NCBI GenBank assembly: GCA_947178045.1
Contig: CAMWWR010000013.1
Coordinates: forward strand, 1 to 13,000
Direction: 5' to 3'
Length of the DNA: 13,000 nucleotides
Origin: an uncultured Clostridia bacterium
GTDB lineage: Bacteria; Bacillota; Clostridia; Lachnospirales; Lachnospiraceae
The position numbers and the translations under genes were made by a program. Positions 11,622 through 13,000 of this stretch are shown here, piece by piece (position 1 is the stretch's first letter; each line of letters starts with the position of its first letter). The notes beneath the pieces were generated by a model that had not been told where the DNA came from, ran no database searches, and was given only the letters and a program-made list of their open reading frames with translations.

Positions 11622-13000
11622 ATGGAGAACAAAAATCAGAAGGATAGCTCGGATTATCAGTTTATCCGTGAGAAAGTAGTTTCCACGCGAAAGAGAAGAT
11701 GGAGGAGAATGCTGCTCTGGAGCGCTTTTACCGTTTTTCTGGCAATTCTGTTCGGCCTTGTTGCAAGGCTGGTCTTTCTGTGCTCCGATGAACCCCTCAA
11801 ACGCTTTTTGGGCATTGCCGAGCCGAGCCGGGGTACGGCTCCGGGTCAGACGCCCGTCCCTTCGCCGACGCCGTCCCCGGCGCTTTCCGCGACACCGCCG
11901 CCATCCCCCACACCGGCCGGTCAGCCTTTTCTATCGCCGACCGGTCAGGCCGCGACGCTGTCCGGCCAGCCTGAGCTGACGCCGTCCGGAAGTCCGGAGG
12001 TGACGGAACCGGCAGAGCCTTCTCCTTCCGCCGTGCCGGTCAGCCCTGTTCCGACAAGAGCGGAGAGCGAGGAGGAGCGTGCGGAGCGCGTGCTTGCGGA
12101 TTATGCGGCTCTTTATGCGGCTGTCCAGAAAATGGCGGCGGAAGTGCAGCGGTCGCTCGTGACGGTCGAGGTGATCGAGGACGGCGTGGACTGGCTGGAG
12201 AATCCCTACGAAACAAAGAGTCAGACGACGGGCATCGTGATTGATAAGACGGCGGGACAGCTGCTTGTGCTTGTCAACCTGGACCGCATTCAGAATGCGA
12301 GCCGTATCCTTGTAATGTACGGAAAAGAGAGCTTTGAGGCGGAGCTCTGGAACTATGACCGGGATTACAACTTGGCGGTCGTGCGGCTTTCGGCGGGGCA
12401 GCTGCCGGAGCAGCTGTACAATTCGGCGCAGAAGGCGGTGTTCGGCGATTCTGCCCTGCTGCGGATCGGCACACCGATTGCGGCGCTCGGAAATCCGAAC
12501 GGCTATGTCGGTTCGATGGAGCTCGGCATGGTGACGAGCCGCGGCAGCATTTCCTACATCACGGACAACAGCGTCGATCTGTTCAACACGGACACGTCGA
12601 ACAGCGCGGACAGCGACGGCATCATCGTCAATATGAAGGGCGAGATTGTCGGAATTATCACGAGAACGCTCAAGAGCGGCCTGAATGAGGCCCTCTGCAC
12701 GGCCGTGGGCAGCACGAAGCTGCTCGGCGTCATTGAAAAGCTGATCTCGGGCGAGGATCGGGTTTATTTCGGCGTGCAGGGCGAGGACATCCCGAGCTCG
12801 GCGCTGCAGGAGGCGAACCTGACCAACGGCATTTATGTCACTGAGGTGGTAACGGATTCGCCGGCCTTCGAGGCCGGAATTAAGACGGGCGACATTATTC
12901 TGAGGGTAAACGGAACCAGCATTTATTCCTACAGCGGCTTTCATTTGCTGCTCAACCGGTACTCCGTGGGAGAGGAACTGACCGTCACGGTTCAGAGGAC
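11622..13000 (+). CDS. Membrane-anchored HtrA-like trypsin-fold/PDZ protein with degenerate catalytic triad (partial)
   Basis: The frame is open from ATG 11622 to the window end (459 codons plus two bases), so the C-terminus is missing. GGGAGG (11605-11610) lies 11 bases before the ATG, slightly far. Order: a cytoplasmic, basic N-terminus (FIREKVVSTRKRRWRRM), one TM helix (about 31-53), a Pro/Ser/Thr-rich linker (about 68-146) with repeated PSPTP-like units, a trypsin-like domain (about 165-372) and a PDZ domain from about 381 (FGVQGEDIP, TEVVTDSPAFEAGIKTGDII). Aligned by eye to HtrA/DegP, the catalytic His falls at Leu220 (VNLDRIQNASRI), the Asp at Asn250 (DYNLAVVRL), and the GNSGG motif becomes DSDGI, keeping a Ser at 331. 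It is therefore probably not an active protease but an extracytoplasmic binding or scaffold protein. It has its own promoter after the two-component pair. Confidence 0.85.
   Translation, partial: MENKNQKDSSDYQFIREKVVSTRKRRWRRMLLWSAFTVFLAILFGLVARLVFLCSDEPLKRFLGIAEPSRGTAPGQTPVPSPTPSPALSATPPPSPTPAGQPFLSPTGQAATLSGQPELTPSGSPEVTEPAEPSPSAVPVSPVPTRAESEEERAERVLADYAALYAAVQKMAAEVQRSLVTVEVIEDGVDWLENPYETKSQTTGIVIDKTAGQLLVLVNLDRIQNASRILVMYGKESFEAELWNYDRDYNLAVVRLSAGQLPEQLYNSAQKAVFGDSALLRIGTPIAALGNPNGYVGSMELGMVTSRGSISYITDNSVDLFNTDTSNSADSDGIIVNMKGEIVGIITRTLKSGLNEALCTAVGSTKLLGVIEKLISGEDRVYFGVQGEDIPSSALQEANLTNGIYVTEVVTDSPAFEAGIKTGDIILRVNGTSIYSYSGFHLLLNRYSVGEELTVTVQR

Noticed and set aside
10139..11632. A 497-codon minus-strand frame antisense to the sensor kinase.
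   Set aside because: The kinase on the plus strand is complete with every motif. The antisense product is His/Arg/Asp-rich shadow sequence with no recognisable domain.
11931..12944. A 337-codon minus-strand frame antisense to the HtrA-like gene.
   Set aside because: The plus strand is open throughout with a TM segment, trypsin-like fold and PDZ motifs; the antisense frame has no domain or start signal.

Overview
The window looks like chromosome of a fairly GC-rich Clostridia member, most likely Lachnospiraceae. This is inferred from gene content and style: a T-box leader, strong AGGAGG ribosome binding sites, an AIR-synthase-like/Lrp/aminotransferase operon, MutS2, CheX, and a membrane-anchored HtrA-like protein with a degenerate active site. 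No rRNA, tRNA, CRISPR array or intact insertion sequence was seen.

Region 1 (1-3611) is a T-box-controlled unit. A near-consensus promoter is followed by a complete T-box leader (specifier read as UUC, Phe) ending in a strong terminator. A 330-base stretch then carries two pairs of direct repeats. The genes are a degenerate AIR-synthase/HypE-fold protein, an Lrp/AsnC-type regulator and a class I aminotransferase that overlaps the Lrp gene by 4 bases. A Phe-sensing leader ahead of an aromatic-type aminotransferase suggests phenylalanine-linked metabolism.

Region 2 (3612-5428) is a lower-GC accessory patch between housekeeping blocks. It holds a remnant of a papain/C39-like peptidase, a small lipoprotein, an unrecognised 97-residue protein, other apparent coding remnants, several good promoters and two long inverted repeats. 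One repeat would bury the ribosome binding site of a 30-codon minus-strand ORF. The other is a perfect 16-bp palindrome on top of a promoter.

Region 3 (5429-6979) carries a CheX-type phosphatase with its own promoter and terminator, the tRNA methyltransferase TrmL, an AT-richer MazG-like gene, and a 111-base imperfect palindrome just before mutS2.

Region 4 (6980-13000) carries mutS2, an OmpR-type response regulator and its sensor kinase (4-base overlap), then a promoter and an HtrA-like protein that runs off the window end. The HtrA-like protein lacks two of the three catalytic residues.

The points most worth following are the T-box operon with its motif-less AIR-synthase homologue, the minus-strand small ORF behind a Shine-Dalgarno-masking hairpin, the promoter palindrome at 4688-4740, the 111-base palindrome before mutS2, and the pseudo-protease at the end.
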